From Myxococcales bacterium (GTDB lineage Bacteria; Myxococcota_A; Polyangia; Nannocystales; Nannocystaceae), in assembly GCA_020633315.1 (NCBI GenBank), contig JACKDV010000014.1:62001-126000 (forward strand): a DNA stretch of 64,000 nucleotides, written 5' to 3'. The position numbers were made by a program, and so were the translations under genes. How positions within the stretch are numbered: the first letter of the stretch is position 1; each line of letters begins with the position of its first letter. The notes under the pieces are model-generated. The model did not search any database, was not told the DNA's origin, and worked only from the letters and a program-made list of their open reading frames with translations. Positions 54,794 to 63,748 of the stretch are shown in pieces.

Positions 54794-55657
54794 TCACAGC
54801 CGCAGCTCGCCCGCCGCCGCCGCGAGCTTGTGCCTCGCCATCGCGAGGTTGCCGAGCTTCCGATCGAAGGCGATGTAGAGGAACATCGCGTCTCCCACCG
54901 GTCGGATGATGTGATACTGCGACTCGAGGGAGATGAGCATGTCCTCGATCCCGCCATGGATGCCGAGGTCGCGCATCACCTTGGTCTTGGCCTTCATGAC
55001 CTCCATGTTGCCGGCCGCGGCGATGTCGATGTCGATGCCCGAGCCCGCCGTGCCGAGGCACATTCCGCTCTCGTAGTCCACCAGGGCGACCCCGAGCGTC
55101 CCCGTCACGTTTTCGACCAGGCTCTCGAGAACTTGCTTCACATTGTCCATGTCCAGCGACTCCAATACTCCAGCGTGAAAGGCCAACCGACCTGATTCAT
55201 CGCCCTCGTCCCCTCGCCCCTCGTCCACCACGCCGACCGGCAGCGGGCTCGAGGGCTCGTCCCCCTTCGCCCGCCGTGGCCCGTGCTTGCGAGGCACCAC
55301 CAGCGGTGCCCCCAGGGCTCCCTCGATCGCGCCGTCCAGCGACCCATCGACCAGCCTCCGCAGCATGGACTTGTGGGTCTTCTTCAGCAGGTCGATGACC
55401 GTCGCCCCATTGGCTCCACACTCGTACGAGACCCGGTTCGACGCGATGATGAGCCCCGCGTGGAAGACATGGGAGGTGATGTGGCAGCGCTCCCGTCCCG
55501 AGTCCTCGGTCTGCACGTGATAGTGCCGACCGCCGTGTCCGATCTGGTGGTTGTAGCCAATGGCGATCGTGCTCGGATGCGGCAGGCGAACGGCCGCACT
55601 GCCGACCAAGCGCTCGCTCGCTCCGAGCCCCACTGTCATCTGCTCACTCACCTGCAT
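54794..55657 (-). CDS. Roadblock/LC7 protein with extra N-terminal domain
   Basis: About 287 residues. The C-terminal 110 residues are a Roadblock/LC7 domain (GTLGVALVDYESGMCLGTAG, then FLYIAFDRKLGNLAMARHKL), a fold that binds and regulates small Ras-like GTPases such as MglA. The N-terminal part has IGYNHQIGHGGRHYHVQTED, then HVFHAGLIIASNRVSYE. This looks like a separate beta-rich domain seen in myxobacterial proteins of unknown role. ATG 55657 is used; coding may extend to a GTG at 55726. Confidence 0.82.
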   Translation of the reverse strand: MQVSEQMTVGLGASERLVGSAAVRLPHPSTIAIGYNHQIGHGGRHYHVQTEDSGRERCHITSHVFHAGLIIASNRVSYECGANGATVIDLLKKTHKSMLRRLVDGSLDGAIEGALGAPLVVPRKHGPRRAKGDEPSSPLPVGVVDEGRGDEGDESGRLAFHAGVLESLDMDNVKQVLESLVENVTGTLGVALVDYESGMCLGTAGSGIDIDIAAAGNMEVMKAKTKVMRDLGIHGGIEDMLISLESQYHIIRPVGDAMFLYIAFDRKLGNLAMARHKLAAAAGELRL

Positions 55658-56175
55658 CGCCCGTCCCCCCCCAACTGGCAAGGAAGCTCGAGCGACGGGC
55701 ACCTCGAACACGGGCTCGGCCCCCACCGAATCCGTCGAGGATCACTGCCCGCCGTGGCACCACTTGGGCTCAGCTACCGGTCCGGCTTCGACGCCATCTC
55801 GGTGCAACGACGTTCAACGCTCTTGCTTCCGATACAAAACAGCGTACTGCGAACCGGCACAAAAGTGCAACACGAAATGAGCGAGGTCATCGATGCCCGA
55901 GGACGACGATGATTCGTGGCCCGAGGATTCACGACATCGAAATCGTAGCTTCGAGCTCGCTCGAGTCCATCGATCCACTACGCCCGAGGACGACATCGAG
56001 GAATCCTGCCCCACCGATCCGGGGCACCGTGCCCCCCCGTGGTCTCCACCGCCGACGACTACGCGCTGCAGCGCTGACACTACCGTAGGACCTCGTCCCA
56101 CCCGCTCGAGAGCGCACGAGAAGGCGATCTCCTACGCGAGCTCGTGCTCGCGCGCCCGTGCGCTCGCGCGCTCGC
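55658..56175. other. 518-base gap, lower GC, no supported gene
   Basis: Base composition drops at about 55790-56000 relative to the rest. On the minus strand TTGCAC, 18 bases, then TACGCT could be a promoter for the Roadblock gene. On the plus strand an open frame from an ATG at 55893 reads MPEDDDDSWPEDSRHRN and TTPEDDIEES. It has no Shine-Dalgarno sequence and runs into the opposite-strand lipoprotein gene, so I do not call it a gene. Confidence 0.4.
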
Positions 56176-56499
56176 TCAGCCCTCGAAGTCGTCGAGGTAC
56201 TTGCCCGGGTCCGCGCGCACCTCCTCGGCCGCCTTCTCCGAGCAGATCCAGTAGCTCTTGCCCTGATACTCCACCCGCGGGTGGTCGGCCTTCACCACGA
56301 AGGTGCGACCCGAGTACGGGCAGGTGGTCGTGTCGCCGGGCTGGGCGTCGACGTTCTTGACCACCTCGGCCGCGGGCTCGGCCGCGGGCTCGCCGGTCGC
56401 CGCGGCGGGGTCGGTGGTGGGAGCCTCGGCGGGCGCCTTGGAGCAGGCACCGAGGCCGAGGGCGACGAGGGAGACGAAGAGGACGCGGGTCGGGCTCAT
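56176..56499 (-). CDS. Small lipoprotein with YHS-like domain
   Basis: 107 residues. Lipobox VALGLGAC, an Ala/Glu spacer, then a 50-residue domain TCPYSGRTFVVKADHPRVEY followed by GKSYWICSEKAAEEV. The Cys-Pro and the distal Y-x-x-C-S match YHS-type domains, which may bind a metal such as copper. The role in the envelope is unknown. Confidence 0.82.
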   Translation of the reverse strand: MSPTRVLFVSLVALGLGACSKAPAEAPTTDPAAATGEPAAEPAAEVVKNVDAQPGDTTTCPYSGRTFVVKADHPRVEYQGKSYWICSEKAAEEVRADPGKYLDDFEG

Positions 56500-56650
56500 G
56501 GAATCGAGGGCAGCCTACGCGCTGGCCACCCCCCGCCGCCAGCACGGGCATTCCGCAGATCGGTGCAATCCTTGCGATCCACGGCGCTGCGCCCACCGGG
56601 GACGGCCACGGCTGACACGCTGGGCCTCCCCCCGATACCCTCCCGCTCGC

Positions 56651-58813
56651 ATGTCGGACCGGTCGATCCGGGCCTCGTCCCCCGCGTGGTTGGCGGCGAT
56701 CGCCGCCGTGGTCGCGATCGCATGGCTGCTGCCGGGCCTGGGCGACCACGGGTACTGGTCCGACGCCGAGCTGCCCGCCCTCGATCGCGTGCGGGCGGCC
56801 CTGGGCGCGGCGCTCAGCGACCTCGAGCACCACCCGTGGCTGCCCGAGCTGCTGCGCACGCGCTCCTACGCCGTGCTCGAGGGAGAGGCGGGGCTGCGCC
56901 TGCCCCATGCCCTGGCCGCGGTGGGGCTGGTGGCGATGGCGACCGGCCTCACCCGAGCCCGCGGCGCCTCGGTGGGCCTGTCGCTGCTGGCCGGTGCCTT
57001 CGCGCTGGCCTTCCCGGCGCTGGCGGTCTCGGGACGCGCCGCGCTGGGCAACCCCATCGGCGAGCTGGTGCTGAGCGGCTCGGTGCTCGCCGGGCTCGCG
57101 GCGCTGCACGGTCGCTCGCGGCTGGCGGTCGGCGGCTGGGCGGTGGCCTCGCTCGTCTTGCTGATCCTGTCGGTGACCAGCACCGGCCTGGCCATCGGCG
57201 GCGCGCTGCCGCTGGCGGTGCTGGCCGCCGCCGCCTCCCTCGAGCCCGAGCGCCGCGCCCCTCGCATCGCGGCCGCGCTGTGGCTCGCCTGTGCGATCGC
57301 GGTGGCCCTGTCGGTGCGCCTCTCGCTCGAGCAGGGCGACGGCTACATCCCCCTGCTGGGCGCGGCCAAGGACCTCGCGCTCGTCGACAAGCCCGAGACC
57401 CGGCGCTTCGCGGCCAGCCTGGAGGACCTGGGCTACTCGCTGTACCCCTGGGCCCCGCTGGTGATCGTGGGCGGCCTGCTCGGCCGTCGCAGCCGCGTGG
57501 GCGCGCTGTGGATCGCGGTGGCGCTCACCGTGGTGAGCGGGTGGAGCCTGGTCTACGGCGGACCGCAGCCGCTGCCGGTCACGGTCCCCGCGGCCCTGTG
57601 CGCCGTGGCGGCGGTGGAGTGGATGCTCGACCCCGGGACCGACCGTCGCGCTCGTCGGGCCGTGCTGGTGATGCTGGTGCTGTCGATGCTGGTGATCCGC
57701 AAGGACGCCGAGCGCACCCCGGCCCGCGTCACCGTCCCGCTCTACGACTTCGAGGGCGAGCACACCTTCCCCGCCGACGAGCTGCGAGCCCCCGAGCACC
57801 TCGGGCGCATCGGCGGGCTCGCCCTGCTCGCCCTGCTGCTCACCGCCGGGCTCGCCCCCGCCGGAGGGCCGCCGCGACGCCTCGATCGCTGGCTGGCTCG
57901 CCTCCCCGCGGGCCCCCGCGCCCACGCGCCCGCGGGGCTGCTGGCGGCCGCGGCCCTGCTGGGCGCCCATCGCTACGCCCACGAGCTGGTCCCCGGCGTG
58001 TGCGACCAGCTCTCGCCGCGCCGCATCCTCGACCACCACCGCCGCCTGGTCGAGGCGGGCGAGCTGCCGCCGCAGCTCGGCAACCATCGCGTCCGCGACG
58101 AGGGCCTGGCCCTGTACGGCCCCGGCGACGTGGTGGCGATCGGCAGCCGCCGGGAGCTGAGCACCTACCTGGCCGAGGACGAGGCGCGGGCCGCCATCAT
58201 CCGCGACCGCGATCTGCCGGGGCTGTTCCAGGACCACCGCCAGAACGGCTGGCCGCTGTTCCTGCTCGACGATCACCACCACCACCTGCGGCTCATCGCC
58301 AACCGCCTGCCCGCCGGCGAGGTGGACCTCGACCCGATCCCCTCGGTGGTCTTCGACGAGCCGCCCGCGCTGGCCCACCAGACCCGGCTGCGCTTCGAGG
58401 GCTACGTGGAGATCATCGGCTGGGAGGTGACCGATCCGATCGTGCGCGGCCGCGAGGTGGAGCTCCAGCTCTCCATCCGCGTGCTGCGTCCGCTGCCGGG
58501 CGGCACCAAGATCTACGCCCGCCTGCTCAAGGGACGCAGCAGCCGCCTCAACGGCGAGCCCCACGAGCTCACCGGGGGCATCTACCCGCCCAACCTGTGG
58601 CGCGAGGGCGACTACATCCTGCACCGCTTCACCTTCCAGGCCCCCCTGCTCGAGATCCAGCCGGGCGAGCACGAGCTCATCATCGGGCTGCGCCGCGGCG
58701 AGAAGGAGAACTTCGAGATCTCCATCCCCGAGGACAAGACCGGCGAATTCGGGGTGCTGGTGCGGGACAAGAAGCGGAACTTCGCCCGCATCGGCCACGT
58801 GCAAGTGTGGTAG
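56651..58813 (+). CDS. GT-C-type polytopic membrane protein
   Basis: 720 residues. The first helix is followed by an acidic loop with GDHGYWSDAELPALDRV, as in dolichyl-phosphate-mannose/ArnT-type GT-C enzymes, where an Asp near the first loop is catalytic. About 10-12 membrane helices span 10-460. Residues 470-720 form a periplasmic part with HRVRDEGLALYGPGDVV, a His run (DDHHHHLRLIANRLP) and a beta-sandwich end (YVEIIGWEVTDPIVRGREV). It probably transfers a lipid-linked sugar to an envelope acceptor. The donor is unknown. Confidence 0.78.
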   Translation: MSDRSIRASSPAWLAAIAAVVAIAWLLPGLGDHGYWSDAELPALDRVRAALGAALSDLEHHPWLPELLRTRSYAVLEGEAGLRLPHALAAVGLVAMATGLTRARGASVGLSLLAGAFALAFPALAVSGRAALGNPIGELVLSGSVLAGLAALHGRSRLAVGGWAVASLVLLILSVTSTGLAIGGALPLAVLAAAASLEPERRAPRIAAALWLACAIAVALSVRLSLEQGDGYIPLLGAAKDLALVDKPETRRFAASLEDLGYSLYPWAPLVIVGGLLGRRSRVGALWIAVALTVVSGWSLVYGGPQPLPVTVPAALCAVAAVEWMLDPGTDRRARRAVLVMLVLSMLVIRKDAERTPARVTVPLYDFEGEHTFPADELRAPEHLGRIGGLALLALLLTAGLAPAGGPPRRLDRWLARLPAGPRAHAPAGLLAAAALLGAHRYAHELVPGVCDQLSPRRILDHHRRLVEAGELPPQLGNHRVRDEGLALYGPGDVVAIGSRRELSTYLAEDEARAAIIRDRDLPGLFQDHRQNGWPLFLLDDHHHHLRLIANRLPAGEVDLDPIPSVVFDEPPALAHQTRLRFEGYVEIIGWEVTDPIVRGREVELQLSIRVLRPLPGGTKIYARLLKGRSSRLNGEPHELTGGIYPPNLWREGDYILHRFTFQAPLLEIQPGEHELIIGLRRGEKENFEISIPEDKTGEFGVLVRDKKRNFARIGHVQVW

Positions 58814-58850
58814 GCCCCACCGCGGCCGGCTTTTCTGCTAGGGATCGGCC

Positions 58851-59372
58851 GTGACCTCGCCCGCCCGCTCCTCCTCCCGGCTCGCCTCGCTCGTGCTGCT
58901 CGCGGGGCTGCTGCTCGCCGCCTGCAAGCCCGGGCCGCCCCCGCCCAGCGCCCCCAGCCCGCTGGTCGCCCAGCAGCTCCCCGACTTCACCCGCCCCACC
59001 CTCGCGGGCTCGCGCATCGACACCGAGCAGCTCCGCGGCCAGGTGGTGGTGATCAAGTTCTTCGCCAAGTACTGCGAGCCCTGCAAGCGCACCCTGCCCG
59101 CGGCGCAGAAGCTGCACGAGAAGAACCCCGGCATCGTCTTCGTGGGGATCTCCGAGGACGAGTACGCCTCCGACGCGCAGGCCCTGGTGGACGGCTTCGG
59201 CCTCACCTTCCCCGTGATCCACGACCAGGGCAACGTGCTCGCGGGGCGCTTCCGCGTGAGCGAGATGCCCGTCACCTTCGTCGTGGACGGCCAGGGCGTG
59301 GTGCAGTGGGTCGGCGGCCCCGGCCAGGGCGAGGACGACCTCGAGGCCGCGATCGCGGCCCACGGCGGCTAG
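58851..59372 (+). CDS. TlpA-like thioredoxin-fold lipoprotein
   Basis: 173 residues. Lipobox LLLAAC, then a thioredoxin fold with active site KFFAKYCEPCKRTLPAAQ (CxxC is C-E-P-C) and the cis-proline block SEMPVTFVVDGQG. It is a periplasmic thiol reductase of the TlpA/ResA group, such as those that keep cytochrome Cys reduced. GTG start, 37 bases after the membrane protein. Confidence 0.92.
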   Translation: MTSPARSSSRLASLVLLAGLLLAACKPGPPPPSAPSPLVAQQLPDFTRPTLAGSRIDTEQLRGQVVVIKFFAKYCEPCKRTLPAAQKLHEKNPGIVFVGISEDEYASDAQALVDGFGLTFPVIHDQGNVLAGRFRVSEMPVTFVVDGQGVVQWVGGPGQGEDDLEAAIAAHGG

Positions 59373-59527
59373 GACGCGGCGCGCATCCGGCCGGCCCGGA
59401 GCCCGAAGCGGGAGCCACAGCCGGGGCCGGAGCGGAGGCCACCGCCGCGGCCAGAACGGTGAATAGTGGAGCCAATGCCCGTCGCGCCTTCCCGTGGGGC
59501 GGCGCAGGCGACTATGCTCGGCCCGCC

Positions 59528-60790
59528 ATGGCCGTGGTACCGCCCCCTCAATCGCGCTGGCTCTCGATCGTCGCAACCGGCCTGCTGGTGGCCGCCGGCA
59601 CCGGCTGCCCCAAGAAGGGCAACCCCGCCGAGCAGATCACCAACACCCCGGACCTCGCCGAGCACACCGGCCAGTCCAAGTGCGGGGTGCGGGCCAGCGC
59701 CGCCAAGCCGCTGGTGGTGGAGTGGCCGGCCGCCGACCGAGCCGCGCTCGAGGCCCGGGCCACCCGGGGCCTGGTGGCCGTGCGCTACCAGGGCTGCGAG
59801 ATGGAGGTGCTCACCAACTGCACCGTCGACGGCGCCTACAGCTACCTCGGCCTCAACATGAAGCGCGAGGGCGTGCGGATCAAGAGCATGGACGAGCTCT
59901 ACGCCCAGCTCCCCGTGGGCGCGGTGGCCCTCGAGGGCAAGCTCGAGCGCGCCGGCCAGCTCAACGTGGACATGGTGATCATCGGCCGCAAGGAGGCCGA
60001 GCGCGCCGAGTTCAACGAGCGCGACCTGCAGGGGCGCTGCGACGAGGCCACGCACGTGATCACCGGCCTGACGGTGGGCGCGTTCTCGTTCTACGCGGGC
60101 GCGAGCGCGGAGATCGGGGCCGGGGTGAAGGTGGGCAACATCGGCGCGGGCGGGGCCTCGGGCTCCGAGCGCGAGGTGCTCAAGCAGGACGGCAACGAGG
60201 ACTCCTGCGGCGTGGCCAGCCAGGCCGACACCGACGCCCCTCCCGGCTGCGGCGCGCTGCTGCGGGTGGAGGTGGTGCCCATCGACAAGATCTTCGGCAG
60301 CAGCACAGTGGTGGCCGACGGCGGCAGCGGCAGCACCACCCCCTACAACGGCGGCAGCAGCAGCTACCCGAGCAGCTCGGGCACCAGCACCCCCGACACC
60401 AGCACCAGCGACTACGACTCGAGCTGGGATCCCAAGATGGAGCGCCGCCGCAAGATGTGGGCGGCCCTCACCATCACCGGCTACGGCCTGGCCCTGGGCG
60501 GGATGGGAGCGCTCTACGCCGGCGCGGCGATCCGCGGCAAGGCCAACAGCGCCCTCGAGACCAACCCGCCCCCCGAGCCGGGCGACGAGCGCCAGGATGC
60601 GATCCGCAAGGCCAAGCTCGGCGAGGGCCTGCTCATCGGCTCGGCGGTGGGCGCCAGCGTGGGCCTGGTGCTCGCGGTGGTCGCCAACGCCAAGCTCAAG
60701 CAGCTCAACTCCCAGAAGAAGCGCAGCATGGCCTTCGGCCCCACCCTCGTGCCCAACGGCGCCGGCATGGGCGCCCGGCTGAGCTTCTAG
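59528..60790 (+). CDS. Lipoprotein with C-terminal membrane helices, unknown family
   Basis: 420 residues. Lipobox VAAGTGC, a conserved-looking body with Cys pairs (YQGCEMEVLTNCTVDGAYSY), a Ser/Gly/Thr-rich spacer near 275-300, and two hydrophobic stretches (LTITGYGLALGGMGALYAGA; LIGSAVGASVGLVLAVVA) that may be membrane helices or a barrel-like end. The last residues are GARLSF. Such architecture is frequent among myxobacterial envelope proteins. No function recognised. Confidence 0.8.
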   Translation: MAVVPPPQSRWLSIVATGLLVAAGTGCPKKGNPAEQITNTPDLAEHTGQSKCGVRASAAKPLVVEWPAADRAALEARATRGLVAVRYQGCEMEVLTNCTVDGAYSYLGLNMKREGVRIKSMDELYAQLPVGAVALEGKLERAGQLNVDMVIIGRKEAERAEFNERDLQGRCDEATHVITGLTVGAFSFYAGASAEIGAGVKVGNIGAGGASGSEREVLKQDGNEDSCGVASQADTDAPPGCGALLRVEVVPIDKIFGSSTVVADGGSGSTTPYNGGSSSYPSSSGTSTPDTSTSDYDSSWDPKMERRRKMWAALTITGYGLALGGMGALYAGAAIRGKANSALETNPPPEPGDERQDAIRKAKLGEGLLIGSAVGASVGLVLAVVANAKLKQLNSQKKRSMAFGPTLVPNGAGMGARLSF

Positions 60791-60807
60791 GAAGGGCAAT
60801 CGCGACA

Positions 60808-61233
60808 ATGCTCGACTCCACCGTCGCCACCCGCTCCGTGCTCTTGGCCCTGGTCCTGGGCTTCGGCTCGGCCACCGCCTGCATCGACGAGGCCGTGCTC
60901 GAGAACGACGAGTGCCTGTCCGACAAGGACTGCTTCAACAACCAGGAGTGCGTGATCACGCCGTACCAGGCTGCGTCCCTCGGTGGCGTCGGCTGGTGCC
61001 GCCCGAAGGACGAGGGGTGCGTAGATGGAGAGCAGCCGGGGTGCGCCTGCACCAACCTGGCCGGCATGCAGTGCTGCACGGGCACGGCGAACGACGCCTC
61101 GGGAACCCTGAGGTCCCTCGGTCCCAACAACGACGCAGGCTGCATCTGCGTGCTCCCCGACGACTCGTCCTTCCCGATCTCCGACGGCGACGGCGACGGG
61201 TGCCTCGGCGGCGGCGACAGCAGCGGAGGCTGA
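60808..61233 (+). CDS. Small Cys-rich secreted protein
   Basis: 141 residues. A signal peptide (SVLLALVLGFGSATAC) is followed by 11-12 Cys in patterns such as NDECLSDKDCFNNQECVI, QPGCACTNLAGMQCCTG and AGCICVLPD, all probably in disulfides. The end is Asp/Gly/Ser-rich. The gene starts 17 bases after the previous stop with GGAAGG upstream, so the two are probably co-transcribed. No known family. Confidence 0.78.
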   Translation: MLDSTVATRSVLLALVLGFGSATACIDEAVLENDECLSDKDCFNNQECVITPYQAASLGGVGWCRPKDEGCVDGEQPGCACTNLAGMQCCTGTANDASGTLRSLGPNNDAGCICVLPDDSSFPISDGDGDGCLGGGDSSGG

Positions 61234-61240
61234 GGCCGGG

Positions 61241-61945
61241 TCACGGCTCGGTCGCGGGGCGCCAGCGGGTGGCGAGGCCGCAGCGGTGGATCCGTCCGCG
61301 GTGGGCCACCGCCTCCTCGTCCCACTCCACGGCCGCACCGAGGGTGCGCGCGGACAGGCCGTCCTCGAGCACCTCGATCGACGCGGCACGCCGCCACGCG
61401 GCCGGATCCTCGCGCCAGGGCACCCGGTGCCACCGGCCCGCCCGGCCCACCACCAGCGGCCGGGGCCGCAGCGCGGGCGGGACCTCGTCGCCCGGCGTGG
61501 CCCGCAGCGCCAGCGTGGCCCCGCCGGCGCGCACCCGCAGCGTCCAGGCCTCGCCGTCGTCCTCGCGCCCGATCCTCGCCCGCCGCACCGGATAGCGGAT
61601 GAGCATCCGCCCCAGCGCGCCGACCAGCGCCCGATCGAGATCGCAGGCCAGGCCCAGCCAGCCGGGCACGTCGTCGAGCACCACGCCCACCCGCCACAGC
61701 GCCTCGTGGTAGCTCAGGCGCGGCCCCGGCAGCCGCGAGCTGCCCAGGCCCTCCATCGCGAGCACCAGCAGGCCCACCTCCACGCGGCCCCCGAGCTCGC
61801 GCAGCGGAAGGCCGGCGGCTCGCGGCTCGGCCGCCGTCACCGGCAGTCGCCCGCGTAGCTCCAGCGTCCAGGCCTCGTTGCCGACGAGCTCCACGACGTC
61901 CCCGCCACCCTGCCACTTGTGCGGCACGAGGGCCAGCGCGACCAT
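61241..61945 (-). CDS. Hypothetical cytoplasmic protein
   Basis: 234 residues with no signal peptide. A beta-rich pattern (TLELRGRLPV, RVEVGLLVLAMEGLG, LSYHEALWRVGVVLDDVPG, LRVRAGGATLALRATPG) faintly recalls DUF2071/acetoacetate-decarboxylase-like barrels, but I would not assign it. The gene is divergent from the lipoprotein methyltransferase with only 8 bases between the starts. Confidence 0.72.
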   Translation of the reverse strand: MVALALVPHKWQGGGDVVELVGNEAWTLELRGRLPVTAAEPRAAGLPLRELGGRVEVGLLVLAMEGLGSSRLPGPRLSYHEALWRVGVVLDDVPGWLGLACDLDRALVGALGRMLIRYPVRRARIGREDDGEAWTLRVRAGGATLALRATPGDEVPPALRPRPLVVGRAGRWHRVPWREDPAAWRRAASIEVLEDGLSARTLGAAVEWDEEAVAHRGRIHRCGLATRWRPATEP

Positions 61946-61953
61946 CGTCGCTG

Positions 61954-62952
61954 ATGTCTCGCTCGCGCCTCCTGCTCCCGCTGGCCCTCGGGCTCGTCCT
62001 GTCGTGCACCAAGAACGAGCCGGCCCCCACCCCGCCCGCAGGGGGCTCCGCCGAGCCGGCCGCCGCCCAGACCGACGACCTGCCGCCCGAGCTGGCCAAG
62101 CGCCTCGCGGCCAGCGAGAAGAAGGCCGAGGAGGTCCGCGCCCGCTGGACCCCCGAGCTGCGGGCCGCCGTCACGGAGCTGATCACCACCGACTACCCCG
62201 ACCTCGAGACCGCCCTCGATGCGGTCCTGGCCAGCCCGCACCGCGCCCCCGGCAACGCCGAGCGCGACGCCTACCGCCACCCCAAGCAGACCCTCGCCTT
62301 CTTCGGCCTGCGCCGCGACATGAAGGTCTTCGAGTACGCCCAGGGGGCCGGCTGGTACACCGAGATCCTCGCCCCCCTGCTCGCCCGCGACGGCACCCTG
62401 TTCCTCACCGGCTACGACGCGAGCTCCGAGGAGCCCCAGATGCGCTTCGCGGCCCGGTCCACCGAGCTGTTCCTCACCGCGCCGGGCAACCTCTACGAGA
62501 AGGTCCAGACCGTCACCCAGCGAGAGCTGAACGCTCCCCCCGCCCTGGGCGAGCCCGACTCGCTCGACATGGTGCTGGTGATCCGCATGTTCCACAACGT
62601 GGAGCGCGGCAACATGTGGGACTCGCTGATGCCGGCGATCCACTCGGCGCTCGAGCCCGGCGGGGTGCTCGGGGTGGTGCAGCACCGCGCCGCCGACGAT
62701 GCCGACCCCACCAAGAGCGCCGCGCGGGGCTACCTGCCCGAGCCGTGGCTGGTGGAGCGGATCGAGGGCTACGGCTTCGAGCTGCAGGCCCGCTCCGACA
62801 TCAACGCCAACCCCAAGGACACCAAGGACCACCCCGAGGGCGTGTGGACCCTACCCCCGGTGCTGGCGCTGGGCGACAAGGATCGCGAGAAGTACCTCGA
62901 GATCGGGGAGAGCGATCGCAGCACCCTGCGCTTCGTGAAGGTGGCCGAGTAG
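61954..62952 (+). CDS. Exported lipoprotein with methyltransferase-like fold
   Basis: 332 residues. Lipobox LALGLVLSC, then a charged linker and a domain matching the predicted-methyltransferase group often found with signal peptides. It has AYRHPKQTLAFFGLRRDMKV, EYAQGAGWYTEILAPLLAR in place of motif I, LVIRMFHNVERGNMWDSLM, and LEPGGVLGVVQHRAADDAD. Because it is exported, access to S-adenosylmethionine is doubtful, so the catalytic role is unclear. Confidence 0.82.
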   Translation: MSRSRLLLPLALGLVLSCTKNEPAPTPPAGGSAEPAAAQTDDLPPELAKRLAASEKKAEEVRARWTPELRAAVTELITTDYPDLETALDAVLASPHRAPGNAERDAYRHPKQTLAFFGLRRDMKVFEYAQGAGWYTEILAPLLARDGTLFLTGYDASSEEPQMRFAARSTELFLTAPGNLYEKVQTVTQRELNAPPALGEPDSLDMVLVIRMFHNVERGNMWDSLMPAIHSALEPGGVLGVVQHRAADDADPTKSAARGYLPEPWLVERIEGYGFELQARSDINANPKDTKDHPEGVWTLPPVLALGDKDREKYLEIGESDRSTLRFVKVAE

Positions 62953-62997
62953 CGCCCGGCCCGGGGCTCGCAGCGACGCCGCGGGCCCGGGCGGGGC

Positions 62998-63582
62998 TCA
63001 CCCGCCCGAGCCCTTGGCTCCCTCGGCGATCTCGAGCACCCGCGCGGGCGTCACGGGTCGCATCCACGCCTCGCGGTTGGCCACGAGGTCGGCGTAGATC
63101 AGATCGTCCATGGAGAGACCCACCCGGATCGGCGCGGTGTTGGGGCGCTTGCGGACGATGCCCACGCCGTAGTCGAAGTCGGCGGTGACCGCCTCGAGGT
63201 CGGGGCGCTCGCGGATCTTGGCGAGCACGCGCCACACCGTGCCGCACAGGCTGGGGCTCTCGTGCACCGCATCGGGCGGCAGGCAGTCGTGCATCACCAG
63301 GGTCCCGTCGGGGCTCAGGTGGCGCAGGGCGTGGCAGACGTCGCGGAACACCTGGGGGTGGCGGTGGTCACCGTCGATGAACACGAGGTCGAAGGTCTCC
63401 ACCGCCATGGCGAAGTACTCGTCGCTGGCCATCCGCAGGGTGCCGCCCACCACCGGGTCCACCCCCACCTTGTACGCGGCCCGCACCCGGGAGAAGCACT
63501 CGTCGCCGGCACAGCCGATCTCCAGGTAGCGCCGGTAGCCGCGGCCGTCGATCAACGCCTGGATCACCTCGATGCGGTCCAT
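62998..63582 (-). CDS. Class I methyltransferase (Methyltransf_24 type)
   Basis: 194 residues. YRRYLEIGCAGDECFSRVR is motif I, VGVDPVVGG the ribose contact, and FDLVFIDGDHRHPQVFRDV the family's DGDH block, with LVMHDCLPPDAVHES after it. Members act on sugars or small molecules, often in glycan clusters. No glycan genes are adjacent. Confidence 0.88.
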   Translation of the reverse strand: MDRIEVIQALIDGRGYRRYLEIGCAGDECFSRVRAAYKVGVDPVVGGTLRMASDEYFAMAVETFDLVFIDGDHRHPQVFRDVCHALRHLSPDGTLVMHDCLPPDAVHESPSLCGTVWRVLAKIRERPDLEAVTADFDYGVGIVRKRPNTAPIRVGLSMDDLIYADLVANREAWMRPVTPARVLEIAEGAKGSGG

Positions 63583-63748
63583 GGTCGGCTCCTCGGGGCA
63601 GCGCGGGCGGGAAGGGTGGTCACCTCGGCGGCGGCGCCGATGCCCTTCCCCATGCGCCACGCCTCCCACTGTCCAACACCTGGCGCGCAGCGCCAACCCT
63701 CTCGTGGTCGCGTCCATCCCGCGGAGATCGAGCGCCGCGGGTGGGGCT

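Noticed and set aside
55893..56360. Small acidic plus-strand gene beginning MPEDDDDSW
   Set aside because: No Shine-Dalgarno sequence, low-complexity product, and its second half is antisense to the YHS lipoprotein gene.
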